DNA from: SAR202 cluster bacterium
GTDB taxonomy: Bacteria > Chloroflexota > Dehalococcoidia > Lucifugimonadales > OSU-TB39
Length of the DNA stretch: 38,012 nucleotides
Assembly: GCA_009392195.1 (NCBI GenBank)
Contig: VFGY01000034.1
Location: 1 to 38,012, forward strand
Direction: 5' to 3'
The notes under the pieces were generated by a model. It worked only from the letters and a program-made list of their open reading frames with translations. It searched no databases and was not told the origin of the DNA. Of this stretch, positions 1 to 8,114 are shown one piece after another (the first letter of the stretch is position 1; the number at the start of each line of letters is the position of its first letter). Made by a program: the position numbers and the translations under genes.

Positions 1-65
1 GAAATCCTTTGATAGAATCAGACATTATTCTTACAGATATAGAATTAGCTGTTAAGTTCAATTGA
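1..65 (+). CDS. C-terminal end of an unidentified protein (cut by window edge)
   Basis: The third forward frame is open from the left edge to a TGA at 63-65 and reads about 20 residues ending ILTDIELAVKFN. Its composition looks like real protein (acidic and aliphatic, no odd runs), and it ends 39 bases before the next start. The other two forward frames also stop early, so this is only a weak inference. Nothing about function can be said from so short a tail. Confidence 0.3.
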   Translation, partial: NPLIESDIILTDIELAVKFN

Positions 66-104
66 TTTATATAAAAACTACTTTAAATCAAAAGGTTTTA
101 AAAA

Positions 105-1031
105 TTGGAACATTTTAAAGTAATCACTTTTTATCAATTTATAAATTTGAAAGGCTTAGAAAAACTTTCAAAAAAAATTGAAGAGTTTTGCCGTTCGAAT
201 AAAATTAGAGGAAGCGTGATTATAGCTAGTGAGGGTCTCAATGGTACCTTGGCAGGATTAACTAATAACATAACTGAATTTGAAAAATTTGTTGTGGAGT
301 TAGGATTCTCGGATTTAAATGTGAAATACTCAAAAACTCGTGAAATGCCTTTTTATAGGTTAAAAATCAAAATAAAAAATGAAATTGTTACAATGCTTAA
401 TGAATCTATTGATGCTCAAAAAGAAAGAGCAGTTTCTGTGAATTCTTATGATTGGAATCATTTAATAAATCAACCAGATGTAATCGTTGTTGATGTTCGT
501 AATCAGTATGAAACTGATATTGGTAGGTTTGATAAAGCTGTTGTTCCGAATACAGATTCTTTCACCGAAATGAAAAAATATATTGATAAGAATTTGAAAA
601 AATATAAAGACAAAAAAATTGCGATGTATTGTACCGGAGGGATTAGATGTGAGAAGGCATCATACTATATGAAGGAACAAGGATTTGATGAAGTGTTTCA
701 GCTTGATGGCGGTATATTGAAGTATTTGGAAGATACAGAATTAAATGAAACTAAATGGATAGGAGAGTGTTTTGTTTTTGACAATAGAGTAGCTTTAAGA
801 CACGATTTGTCTAAAGGCAGCTATGATCTTTGTAGAGGATGCAATCACCCGATATCTGAAAAAGACCGGGATTCATCTAAATATGAAAAAGATGTCTCTT
901 GTCCTAAATGCTATGATATTTCATCAGATTTGAAAAAAAACGGTTCAAGAGAACGGTCTAAACAAATATCTCTTGCTGTGGAAAAAAATCTTTCATCAAC
1001 ATTTCTTCCTAAAACTCCTGAAAATTATTGA
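105..1031 (+). CDS. trhO: tRNA uridine(34) hydroxylase TrhO (YceA/UPF0176 rhodanese family)
   Basis: TrhO makes 5-hydroxyuridine at the wobble base U34 of tRNAs in the cytoplasm, an O2-dependent, prephenate-independent route to cmo5U/mo5U-type modifications. The 308-residue protein has the family order: an N-terminal acylphosphatase-like domain (about 5-95, with the conserved SEGLNGTLAG stretch), a rhodanese domain (about 115-215) with active-site loop CTGGIRCEK, Cys176 being the persulfide-type cysteine and Cys182 the second conserved one, and a C-terminal segment with paired cysteines 243/246 and 266/269 that could bind metal. Family members are usually about 300-350 residues, so this one is complete. 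The start is a TTG with AAAAGG about nine bases upstream; no better in-frame start lies nearby. It is followed by an unrelated hydrolase gene, so its placement is probably not functional. Confidence 0.93.
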   Translation: MEHFKVITFYQFINLKGLEKLSKKIEEFCRSNKIRGSVIIASEGLNGTLAGLTNNITEFEKFVVELGFSDLNVKYSKTREMPFYRLKIKIKNEIVTMLNESIDAQKERAVSVNSYDWNHLINQPDVIVVDVRNQYETDIGRFDKAVVPNTDSFTEMKKYIDKNLKKYKDKKIAMYCTGGIRCEKASYYMKEQGFDEVFQLDGGILKYLEDTELNETKWIGECFVFDNRVALRHDLSKGSYDLCRGCNHPISEKDRDSSKYEKDVSCPKCYDISSDLKKNGSRERSKQISLAVEKNLSSTFLPKTPENY

Positions 1032-1109
1032 TTTTACTGTTTTTTGAATTATCGGAAAATAGGTTTAGTACATTATGGAAACATTAAAGGATTTTGACAG
1101 GAGAGAGAT

Positions 1110-1973
1110 TTGAGATTATATATTTTGGGGTCAGGAACCCCTCTTCCTTCCGCCGATAGGTTTGGGTCGGCATATGTACTTAAGATAGGGGATGAATATC
1201 TGATGTTTGATTGCGGTCCATCTGCTACTCAAAAATTGGCTAAGGTGGGTATAAGTCCTGTGAATATTGATAACTTGTTTTTTACGCACCATCACTTTGA
1301 TCATGATGTAGATTATCCATGTTTTTTGCTAAGTAGATGGAATTTAGAGGTTGGAACTGAAAACAAACTTAATGTATATGGTCCAAAGTTGACAGAACAA
1401 TTGACTCATCGGTTGATGGATGAAAAAAATGGAGCGTTTTCACACGATTGGATAGCTAGAATAAATCACCCATTGAGCTTAAATTCTTATCAAATTAGAG
1501 GAGGTAAATTGCCACGACCTAAGCCAGAAATAATGGCTAAAGATATAGGGCCAGGTAAGATTTGTAGTGGAAAGGATTGGGAAGTCACAGCTGCACCAGC
1601 AGAACATGTAGAACCATGGCTGGATTCACTTGCGTATAGAGTAGATTCATCCGAAGGAAGCATAGTGATAACCGGTGATACAAGACCTTGTGAGTCAGTT
1701 GTGGATTTGGCAAATAATGTTGATACTCTTGTTTGTTTGTGTGTCTATATACAAGAGGAAATAGAAAATACTCCAGAGGCAGATTATATGTGTGGAAGTA
1801 TCACATCAGCAGAAATGGCTAGAGATTCTAACTCTCGAAGATTAGTTTTGGTACACCAAATACATACGCTTGACGAAAAATCTAAACAGTTAAAGGCTTT
1901 GAGTGATATTACTAGCATTTTTAAGGGTGATATTGTTTGGGGTGAAGAATTAATGGATTTGAATCTTTCATGA
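1110..1973 (+). CDS. Metallo-beta-lactamase-fold hydrolase (RNase Z/arylsulfatase-like branch)
   Basis: This 287-residue protein has the metallo-beta-lactamase fold. It opens with the MRLYILGSGTP strand-loop typical of the RNase Z/arylsulfatase-like branch and carries HxHxDH as H60-H61-H62-F63-D64-H65, then His166, Asp190 (ITGDT) and His249, which together can hold two zinc ions. RNase Z relatives usually have a His-Glu pair after the strand that follows the metal-bridging Asp; here that place reads L210-C211, so the general acid-base pair seems absent. True tRNase Z is therefore unlikely, and a small-molecule ester, lactone or sulfate substrate fits better, though none can be named. The TTG start is chosen because GGAGAGAG sits directly upstream. 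It is 78 bases after trhO and 72 before the GH32-like gene, same strand. Confidence 0.8.
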   Translation: MRLYILGSGTPLPSADRFGSAYVLKIGDEYLMFDCGPSATQKLAKVGISPVNIDNLFFTHHHFDHDVDYPCFLLSRWNLEVGTENKLNVYGPKLTEQLTHRLMDEKNGAFSHDWIARINHPLSLNSYQIRGGKLPRPKPEIMAKDIGPGKICSGKDWEVTAAPAEHVEPWLDSLAYRVDSSEGSIVITGDTRPCESVVDLANNVDTLVCLCVYIQEEIENTPEADYMCGSITSAEMARDSNSRRLVLVHQIHTLDEKSKQLKALSDITSIFKGDIVWGEELMDLNLS

Positions 1974-2045
1974 AATATTTTGGATTTGATCGAAGTTTAA
2001 TTACATTGTATTTAGTAATGGATTTGTCTAGGGTGAGGCTTAAAT

Positions 2046-3008
2046 ATGTTTACACATGATGGTCATGCGATTGGTGATGCTTGGTATTTTGTAGATAATC
2101 CTACAGATACTGTTCATATGTTTTATCTAGCGTGGCCAGAAAATGAAGATGGAAGTTACAATTCTTTTGTTGGTCATGCAATTAGTAAGGATTTGATTAA
2201 CTGGGACCGATTAGAGCCAGTTTTGCGGTCTGGACCTATTGGTTCATGGGATGATCTACGCATTTGTACAGGAAGTACGATTGAGCATCAAGGTAGATAT
2301 TGGATGGCATATTCTGCTACGAGTACTAAAGAAAGTACAACGGATACGATTTGGGATCAATATCGTGTTCAGCGTACAGGTATGGCGGTTTCGGATGATC
2401 TTACCGAATGGTCTAAACTTTTCAATAATCCTACTTCTGAACCTGATTTAAGGTATTATGAGGGGTTAAGTAGTGGGTTAAGAAATATGGCTCATTGGCG
2501 GGATCCTTATCTTTATGATTCTAGCGAACAGGTATATCAACTTATATGTGCAAGGAGATTAGAAGGAGATGTGTCTCAAAGAGGCACAATAGGATTGTCG
2601 AGGAGTAAAGATATGTTTGAGTGGGAAGTATTACCTCCTTTAGAACATGATAGCGTTTCTGATGAGATGGAATGCCCCCAGATATATGAAATTAATGGGC
2701 TTTGGTATTTGGTTTTTTGTACTTTAGGAAAATTTTTATCAAAAGATTATGCAGCCAGATTTAAAAACAAAATACCTGAAAGATCTAATTTCGCCATGGT
2801 TTCTAACAATCCATTAGGTCCTTACAAAATATACGGTACAGGCCAGATTATCATCCATCCTCTTGACTCTTATTTTTATGCAGCTCAATTGGTACCTTTG
2901 AGAGGTGCATGGTACCTTTTGGCTACAATACACGATGAGAATCCAGACCGTATATCAGATCCAGTTCGAGTATACGCTGATGAAATAGGTATTCATCAAG
3001 AACTTTAA
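2046..3008 (+). CDS. GH32-like five-bladed beta-propeller glycoside hydrolase
   Basis: The 320-residue protein looks like the catalytic propeller of glycoside hydrolase family 32 (beta-fructosidases) or the related GH43/68 clan. Three acidic motifs appear in family order: Asp11 near the N-terminus (IGDAWYF, nucleophile position), Asp153 in HWRDP (transition-state stabiliser) and Glu209 in MECP (acid/base). The blade repeat GHAISKDLINW at 43-53 and later SKDMFEW are typical. GH32 enzymes usually have a C-terminal beta-sandwich and 450-550 residues; this one is only the propeller. No signal peptide is visible, so it probably acts inside the cell on an imported small glycoside, or is a non-classical member. 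The usual NDPNG nucleophile motif is reduced to GDAW, so substrate is open. The next gene starts 30 bases downstream. Confidence 0.75.
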   Translation: MFTHDGHAIGDAWYFVDNPTDTVHMFYLAWPENEDGSYNSFVGHAISKDLINWDRLEPVLRSGPIGSWDDLRICTGSTIEHQGRYWMAYSATSTKESTTDTIWDQYRVQRTGMAVSDDLTEWSKLFNNPTSEPDLRYYEGLSSGLRNMAHWRDPYLYDSSEQVYQLICARRLEGDVSQRGTIGLSRSKDMFEWEVLPPLEHDSVSDEMECPQIYEINGLWYLVFCTLGKFLSKDYAARFKNKIPERSNFAMVSNNPLGPYKIYGTGQIIIHPLDSYFYAAQLVPLRGAWYLLATIHDENPDRISDPVRVYADEIGIHQEL

Positions 3009-3038
3009 TAAGTGATAATGTGGTTAGGAGTTTTTACC

Positions 3039-3479
3039 ATGGTGCAAATGACGATGAAAGATATCGAAGTGTTTTTGTCAGAACCAAGGACCGCTACATT
3101 TGCCACAGTATCTCCAAATCAAATACCGCAACTCACAACCGTATGGTTTTTATATGATCAGAAAATATTTTATTTTGGAATCGAGAGATCCAGTGTAAAG
3201 TACAAAAACATCAAAAAGAATTCAAATATAGCTGCCTGCATTGATGGTGATTTTCCTGATTCGCGAACTTTAGTTGTGTATGGGAAAGCTGAACTTATTG
3301 AAGTAGAAACCCCTGAAAGTGAAAAAATACAGTGGGAATTAATTGTTAAATATCATGAAACAGAACAACAAGCACGTGATTATCAGAATGTTATACTCAC
3401 AGATTTAGATTTAGTATTAATCAAGTTGGAACCTACTAAGATTATTGCAATGGATTTTAATAAAAATAATTTGAAATAA
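3039..3479 (+). CDS. Pyridoxamine 5'-phosphate oxidase-like FMN/F420 split-barrel protein
   Basis: A protein of about 146 residues with the split beta-barrel of the pyridoxamine-phosphate-oxidase superfamily: RTATFATVSPNQIPQLTTVWF gives the first strands, followed by IFYFGIERSSVKYKNIKKNSNIAACIDG, the usual flavin-phosphate-binding stretch, and LVVYGKAELIE. Members bind FMN, F420 or haem and reduce or oxidise small molecules; which applies here cannot be read from sequence. An upstream in-frame GTG at 3012 would give 155 residues, but ATG 3039 is preferred because AGGAG at 3026-3030 lies eight bases before it and the extra N-terminus (MIMWLGVFT) is not family-like. It follows the GH32-like gene closely and precedes the PhyH gene by 74 bases, so read-through transcription is likely. 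Confidence 0.8.
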   Translation: MVQMTMKDIEVFLSEPRTATFATVSPNQIPQLTTVWFLYDQKIFYFGIERSSVKYKNIKKNSNIAACIDGDFPDSRTLVVYGKAELIEVETPESEKIQWELIVKYHETEQQARDYQNVILTDLDLVLIKLEPTKIIAMDFNKNNLK

Positions 3480-3553
3480 AATAACATTAATTGAGTTATG
3501 TAGTTGAAAAATAGCGTCAATTGATTTTAAATGGTTACACATAGGGGAATGCA

Positions 3554-4342
3554 ATGATATTTACAGAAAAACAAATCAGGTTTTTCGAAACATTTGGGTT
3601 CATCGTTCTACGTGGTTTAATGAAACCAGATGAGATGGATATTATGACAAAAGAATCCGAAGATATAATGCGTGAACTTAGGGGATATAAGGATTTTGAC
3701 GGTAAAACAAGACAAGCGGTACAGCCTTTTTTTGAAAGGCGGCCCTTTCTCCATTCATTATTAGGAGATGGGCGTATAAATGCTATCGGAGAAGAATTAT
3801 GCGGGCCAGATTTTGTTCTTGATGTTACTGAAGGAAACCTGCATGTAGGTGACACTCAATGGCATGGCCCATATGGTGCATGGGAACCTTTAAGATGGAT
3901 AAAAATAGGGTTTTACACTGAGTCTTTGAAAAAAGATACTGGGTGCTTAAGGTTCGTGCCTGGTTCTCATATAATTGGAGATCCCGATTATTATTCAATT
4001 ATTCGGGATAATCCTGAAAACCATGAAACCTTCAGACCTTTTGGAGTAAAAGCATCAGAAATACCATGTTATCCAATTGAATGCGAACCTGGAGATGTGA
4101 TTGTTTTTGTTGAAACTTTATTACATGCATCGTTTGGTGGTAGACCAGGACGTCATCAGCATGCAATCAATTTTTTCCAAAAACCAAAAACTGAAGAACA
4201 AATACAGTCGGTTAAAAAACAATACGATAAATCAACATTTATGTTGAGGCCCCCAATTTCGAACATAGAAAGTAATAACCCTAGGATTAGAAGAATGGTT
4301 TCAGGTTTGCTTGAACTTGGATTTGATACTATGGATATTTAG
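3554..4342 (+). CDS. Phytanoyl-CoA dioxygenase (PhyH)-family protein with altered iron site
   Basis: A 262-residue member of the PhyH branch of Fe(II)/2-oxoglutarate oxygenases. Recognisable elements are the N-terminal FFETFGFIVLRGLM, the EGNLHVG strand, GCLRFVPGSH at 130-139, EPGDVIVF at 178-185, distal His191 and GRPGR at 196-200 for 2-oxoglutarate. The proximal metal motif is H104-G105-P106 where the family has HxD, so the facial triad lacks its carboxylate. In known 2-oxoglutarate halogenases the Asp is Gly or Ala; Pro at this place could mean altered chemistry, a non-catalytic paralogue or a distinct subfamily. Its paralogue at 5820-6584 keeps HxD. AGGGGAA precedes the ATG. The stop TAG overlaps the ribosome site of the amidase gene, so the two are translationally coupled. 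Confidence 0.88.
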   Translation: MIFTEKQIRFFETFGFIVLRGLMKPDEMDIMTKESEDIMRELRGYKDFDGKTRQAVQPFFERRPFLHSLLGDGRINAIGEELCGPDFVLDVTEGNLHVGDTQWHGPYGAWEPLRWIKIGFYTESLKKDTGCLRFVPGSHIIGDPDYYSIIRDNPENHETFRPFGVKASEIPCYPIECEPGDVIVFVETLLHASFGGRPGRHQHAINFFQKPKTEEQIQSVKKQYDKSTFMLRPPISNIESNNPRIRRMVSGLLELGFDTMDI

Positions 4343-4349
4343 GTGTGTT

Positions 4350-5780
4350 TTGACTCATATTGAAGATGTATTAAATAAAGATGCTATTGCTCAGGCTAAG
4401 CATGTAAAATCAAGAGAAGTAAGTCCCATTGACTTACTGGAAGGTGCGATTAATAGGGTAAAAGAGATTAACCCTAAAATTAATGCAGTCATTACAGAAA
4501 TGTATGATCAAGCTTTTGAATCAGCTGAAAATATTGATTATTCGCTACCATTTGCAGGAGTACCATTTCTATTAAAGGATTTTTTAGCGGAATATGCAGG
4601 TGTTCGTTTCACTGCCGCTAGTCAATTTCTTGGCGATTTTGTTTCAATAGAAGATTCCGAACTAGTAAAGAGATTCAAAAGTGCAGGATTCGTCATTATA
4701 GGAAAAACCAATACGCCTGAATTTGCTATTGGTGCTGTGGTTGAGCCTAAGCGTTTCGGTCCAACTTTAAATCCTTGGGATACCGATTTAACTACTGGAG
4801 GTTCAAGTGGAGGAGCCGGTGCAGCAGTTGCTTCTAGAATGGTTTCGATTGCGCATGGTAATGACGCGGGAGGTTCAATACGGATACCTGCAGCATGTTG
4901 TGGGGTTTTTGGATTGAAGCCAACTAGAGGTAGAAATTCTTTGGCCCCTAAATTTGGAGATTTATTTAGTGGATTAGTTTCTGAGCATGTTTTGACTCGA
5001 TCAGTAAGGGATAGTGCAGCAGTTTTAGATATTACTTCTGGATATGTTCTTGGAGACCCATATTATATTGAAGGTGTTCAAAAATCTTTCTTGGAATTTG
5101 ACCATGAAGAAACAAAAAAAACAAAAATTGCTTTCAGCAAAAAAGATTTGCTGACTGGTTCGGTTGATTCTGACATGAATCAAGCATTAGACGAAGCAAT
5201 TAGCTTGTGTGAGGATTTAGGATACGATATAGCAGAAGATTATCCTGTTTATGAAGCTGAAGAAGCATGGTTGAGTTTCACTAAGGCTTTGTCATGCGGG
5301 CTAGCATGGTCTGTTGATGGATGGGCAAAGATTTTAAACAAAAAACCCGAAGAAAAGTTTTTTGAACCGCTAGTTTGGGATTTGTATCAAAAAGGAAAAA
5401 CTATATCAGCAAGTGAATACTTGACTTGTATAGAGTCCTTGCAAATAGCTAGCAGACGTATAGCTGAGTTTTATGAGGAATATGATGTTTTAATGACTAC
5501 AACATTGGGTAGTAAGCCGATACCAAGAGGTTCATTGGAATATTCAAGTGGCGATCCTTTTGAGTTAAGGAGACGTCAGTTGAAATTTTCACCTTTTACC
5601 TATATAGCGAATTTCACAGGCCTACCTGCGATGTCAGTTCCTGTGGTTTGGGACAAAAATAATATTCCAACAGGAATTCACTTTATGGGAAGATTTGGTG
5701 ATGAAAGATTATTATTATCTATTGCTAATCAACTAGAGGAAGTTGCTCCTTGGGCTGGTAAAATTCCTTGTCTGAAATAA
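4350..5780 (+). CDS. Amidase-signature hydrolase
   Basis: This amidase-signature enzyme hydrolyses an amide (or ester) with a Ser-cisSer-Lys triad. About 476 residues from the chosen start, with Lys in PFLLKDF near residue 76, the GGSSGG loop with the cis-Ser near 152, and the nucleophile Ser in NDAGGSIRIPA near 176, all intact. The rest of the roughly 450-500-residue family fold is complete, ending in the usual IHFMGRFGDERLLL segment. A longer reading from TTG 4311 overlaps the upstream gene by 32 bases; TTG 4350 is preferred because AGGTG at 4341-4345 sits five bases before it. The gene lies between two PhyH genes, which suggests that the three act on one N-acyl or amide compound, for example oxidation then cleavage. 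Substrate is unknown; a GatA role is unlikely with no gatB/C nearby. Confidence 0.9.
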   Translation: MTHIEDVLNKDAIAQAKHVKSREVSPIDLLEGAINRVKEINPKINAVITEMYDQAFESAENIDYSLPFAGVPFLLKDFLAEYAGVRFTAASQFLGDFVSIEDSELVKRFKSAGFVIIGKTNTPEFAIGAVVEPKRFGPTLNPWDTDLTTGGSSGGAGAAVASRMVSIAHGNDAGGSIRIPAACCGVFGLKPTRGRNSLAPKFGDLFSGLVSEHVLTRSVRDSAAVLDITSGYVLGDPYYIEGVQKSFLEFDHEETKKTKIAFSKKDLLTGSVDSDMNQALDEAISLCEDLGYDIAEDYPVYEAEEAWLSFTKALSCGLAWSVDGWAKILNKKPEEKFFEPLVWDLYQKGKTISASEYLTCIESLQIASRRIAEFYEEYDVLMTTTLGSKPIPRGSLEYSSGDPFELRRRQLKFSPFTYIANFTGLPAMSVPVVWDKNNIPTGIHFMGRFGDERLLLSIANQLEEVAPWAGKIPCLK

Positions 5781-5819
5781 TCTTATTAATTTGAATTTTA
5801 TACATGTAAGGAGTCTAAT

Positions 5820-6584
5820 ATGCTGAATAAAGACCAAATTGCACACTTTGATACTTTCGGTTTTGTTTTTATTAGAAATTTATTGAGTGAACCTGAAATT
5901 AATGAACTTAGTTTATATTCTCAAGAGATATTTGATGAACATAGTAGAAATACAGGTGAAAAATATTCGCAATTACAACCTTTTTTTGAGCTAAATTCAA
6001 AAATGGACAAGTTTGTGGTAGATGATCGTATATTTAACTCTGTTAATAGATTGCTGGGCGATGATTTTTTGTGGGTAGGTTCTGAAGGTAATATAACAAC
6101 CAAATCAGAACATGGTTGGCACCCAGATAGAACTGGGAATGAAAATCAAGTTAACCACCGCAGGCTCAAAGTTATGTTTTACTTGGATCAGACTACAAGA
6201 GAAAAAGGATGTTTGCGAGTAATACCTGGTTCTCACAATTATGAAATGCATAGAGACATAATAAATGGGACCGATGCTCCTCCCGACTCTGGAGAAGATG
6301 CTGATTATATATACGGTGTAAAAGGTAGAGAATTCCCGGCATATTTTGTTGAGTCAAACCCAGGCGATGTTTTATTTTTCAATCAATGTTTATGGCATGC
6401 GGTTTATAATGGATTTCCTGGGAGAAGATATCTTGCAATGAAATTTGCAGCTAAACCCGAAAATGATGAACAGGTTGAATCATTAAATAAATATTCTTTG
6501 AGTATGTTTTCTCCCCATGAAAACTATTTGAATAGCGATAATTTACAGATTAGATCCATGGTTGAACCTGTTTTGAAACTGTGA
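5820..6584 (+). CDS. Phytanoyl-CoA dioxygenase (PhyH)-family oxygenase
   Basis: A 254-residue Fe(II)/2-oxoglutarate-dependent oxygenase of the PhyH family, expected to hydroxylate an aliphatic carbon while oxidising 2-oxoglutarate to succinate. The iron triad is complete: His101 and Asp103 in GWHPD, and His193 in LWHAVYNG; Arg202 in FPGRR is positioned to bind 2-oxoglutarate. The motif GCLRVIPGSHNYEM at 130-143 is the usual family strand. It is clearly a paralogue of the protein at 3554-4342, with the same domain order and length but full metal ligands. AAGGAG seven bases upstream fixes the ATG. It is the last gene of the forward run and converges with the methyltransferase gene, eleven bases away, with no obvious terminator hairpin between them. 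Confidence 0.9.
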   Translation: MLNKDQIAHFDTFGFVFIRNLLSEPEINELSLYSQEIFDEHSRNTGEKYSQLQPFFELNSKMDKFVVDDRIFNSVNRLLGDDFLWVGSEGNITTKSEHGWHPDRTGNENQVNHRRLKVMFYLDQTTREKGCLRVIPGSHNYEMHRDIINGTDAPPDSGEDADYIYGVKGREFPAYFVESNPGDVLFFNQCLWHAVYNGFPGRRYLAMKFAAKPENDEQVESLNKYSLSMFSPHENYLNSDNLQIRSMVEPVLKL

Positions 6585-6595
6585 TTGATTGTAAA

Positions 6596-7279
6596 TCATT
6601 TAGAAGTTTTAAACAAAGTTACAGTGTCACTTGGGAAATTTATTTCCCATTTAAATCTTCGTCCGATCCAGCGCATTGTTGATCTACTGTAAAAAACTAT
6701 GTGAGTAGGATCGTGATTATAACCCCAAGTGGTGAAATCATTACAAGTATCAAGGAGTGATGTCATAACTACTAGCACTCCATTCGGCTTTAGTAGCTTT
6801 TGAAATAGTCCAAATTCTTTTAGTGGCATAGAAAAATGTTCTGCAGCCTCGGTGCATGTAATGAAATCATATTGATCCGATAGGACTTTTTCATCAGGCG
6901 CAAAAATCGGATCGAAATTTACGGTTGTTAAACCATGTTCTTTTAGCATGGGAGATATTGTAGGTCCTGGGCCAGAACCGTAGTCTATTCCAACAGATCC
7001 TTTATTGATTTGTTCAAGTAACGGGATGGTCGCTTTAGACAAAAAATTTCTGTATCTAGAGTCATTTGGGTCGTTATTATGCTCCATATAACGTTGTTTT
7101 TGAAGAGTTTCATTTAGGTGGTATTTGTTTGGAACAAAAATACAATCGCAAATTTTACATTTATAATGATTACGTTTTAGTTTTTTTGTTCTTTGCTGGA
7201 AGGTTATTGTGGGGTTAGGATTTTTGCAAATTAGACATATAGCATTATCTGTGGGATTTGTTGAGTCAAACTTTTGCAC
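6596..7279 (-). CDS. Class I SAM-dependent methyltransferase with N-terminal zinc-ribbon-like cysteines
   Basis: A 227-residue protein with two CxxC pairs near the N-terminus (ICLIC and CKIC) that look like a small zinc ribbon, then a Rossmann methyltransferase domain with the SAM-binding motif GIDYGSGPGP, an acidic end of the next strand at NFDPIF, and CTEAAEHF followed by LLKPNGVLVVMTSLL. The layout (cysteine pairs, YxxH/FLSKATIPLL linker, glycine-rich loop) matches a widespread family of stand-alone bacterial methyltransferases whose substrate has not been settled to my knowledge. It starts at GTG with no clear ribosome site and follows the lipoprotein gene by 23 bases, so it is probably co-transcribed with it. 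No membrane segment or signal peptide. Confidence 0.85.
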   Translation of the reverse strand: MQKFDSTNPTDNAICLICKNPNPTITFQQRTKKLKRNHYKCKICDCIFVPNKYHLNETLQKQRYMEHNNDPNDSRYRNFLSKATIPLLEQINKGSVGIDYGSGPGPTISPMLKEHGLTTVNFDPIFAPDEKVLSDQYDFITCTEAAEHFSMPLKEFGLFQKLLKPNGVLVVMTSLLDTCNDFTTWGYNHDPTHIVFYSRSTMRWIGRRFKWEINFPSDTVTLFKTSK

Positions 7280-7302
7280 AGGTTTATAGTGGTATTTATA
7301 GG

Positions 7303-8010
7303 TTATTCAATTAAAATAGTGAGCAGTTTGATATTAGCTTCTGTCTCTACTACTTCAGGTACCTCACCACTAGATACCATTTGCCTGTCCTTAGTGTAAT
7401 TAGTCCATGTGACTTTGGTTCCTGGTTTTATTGTGGCTTCGTCTGGGTCAAATGCCCCCTTGCCTACGATTTCAATTTCGAAAGTTCCGCTTAGGTCTGA
7501 ATTGGAATCAATAATAAGTTTGCCAGTGTTACTTCTTTTCATGTGGTTGTAGTACTTTATTGTTTTTAAATCTAAATCGTCTCCCACCTCGTATGTAAAT
7601 GTTTGGTCCGTTATCATTGTTGGAGATCGGAATAGAGATCCAGAAGCATTTATTCCTGTTGCACCATCACCAGTGTTTGCAAATGATATCCGTCCTCCAG
7701 GGACGAATTTTAAATCGAATCTACCGGATTTAGTCGCGTCGAATTCTATTTTCCAATTACCGCCTGGCGATATATTTGTTTTAGCATTTGGATATTGGTC
7801 TATATGTGCACTGCCTTCTTCATCGGTAGTGAAATTAAGGATTACATGGTCGCCAGTTTTAACTCGTATTTGTGATTCTTGGTTAATTACCTTTCTCGAT
7901 TTAATGTTTAATTCGAATTCTTGATTGGGTGCCGAACCACATGCAACCAGTAATATGGCGGATATCAAAATAAAATTGAACTTATTAATAACGATTTTAT
8001 TTATTGGCAT
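7303..8010 (-). CDS. Lipoprotein with cupredoxin-like domains, second domain truncated
   Basis: The protein begins with a basic stretch, a hydrophobic segment and the lipobox LVAC, giving a lipidated Cys at residue 24, so it should sit on the outer face of the membrane. Two beta-rich domains follow. The first (about 30-110, with VKTGDHVILNFTTDEEG and GGNWKIEFDATKSGRFDLKFV) and the second (starting GAFDPDEATIKPGTKVTWTNYTKD) resemble cupredoxins. Copper ligands are not evident: the second reads DRQMVSS where plastocyanin-like proteins have a His, and the chain stops about 25 residues later, before the usual Cys-His-Met loop. It may be a structural or sensor relic, or may have lost its end. ATG 8010 is preferred over GTG 8019 because AGGTG lies six bases before it. 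Confidence 0.7.
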   Translation of the reverse strand: MPINKIVINKFNFILISAILLVACGSAPNQEFELNIKSRKVINQESQIRVKTGDHVILNFTTDEEGSAHIDQYPNAKTNISPGGNWKIEFDATKSGRFDLKFVPGGRISFANTGDGATGINASGSLFRSPTMITDQTFTYEVGDDLDLKTIKYYNHMKRSNTGKLIIDSNSDLSGTFEIEIVGKGAFDPDEATIKPGTKVTWTNYTKDRQMVSSGEVPEVVETEANIKLLTILIE

Positions 8011-8114
8011 TATGTTCACCTGTTAGTGTGTTAAGAATTTTAAATATTATTTTTTACTTATTGTTAATTAAATCATTATTGAACGCTAATTCAAACCGAT
8101 AAAAAATATTTGGA

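Noticed and set aside
4311-4349. TTG 4311 as the amidase start.
   Set aside because: It lies deep in the PhyH gene and its extra residues are unlike amidase N-termini; AGGTG before TTG 4350 fits better.
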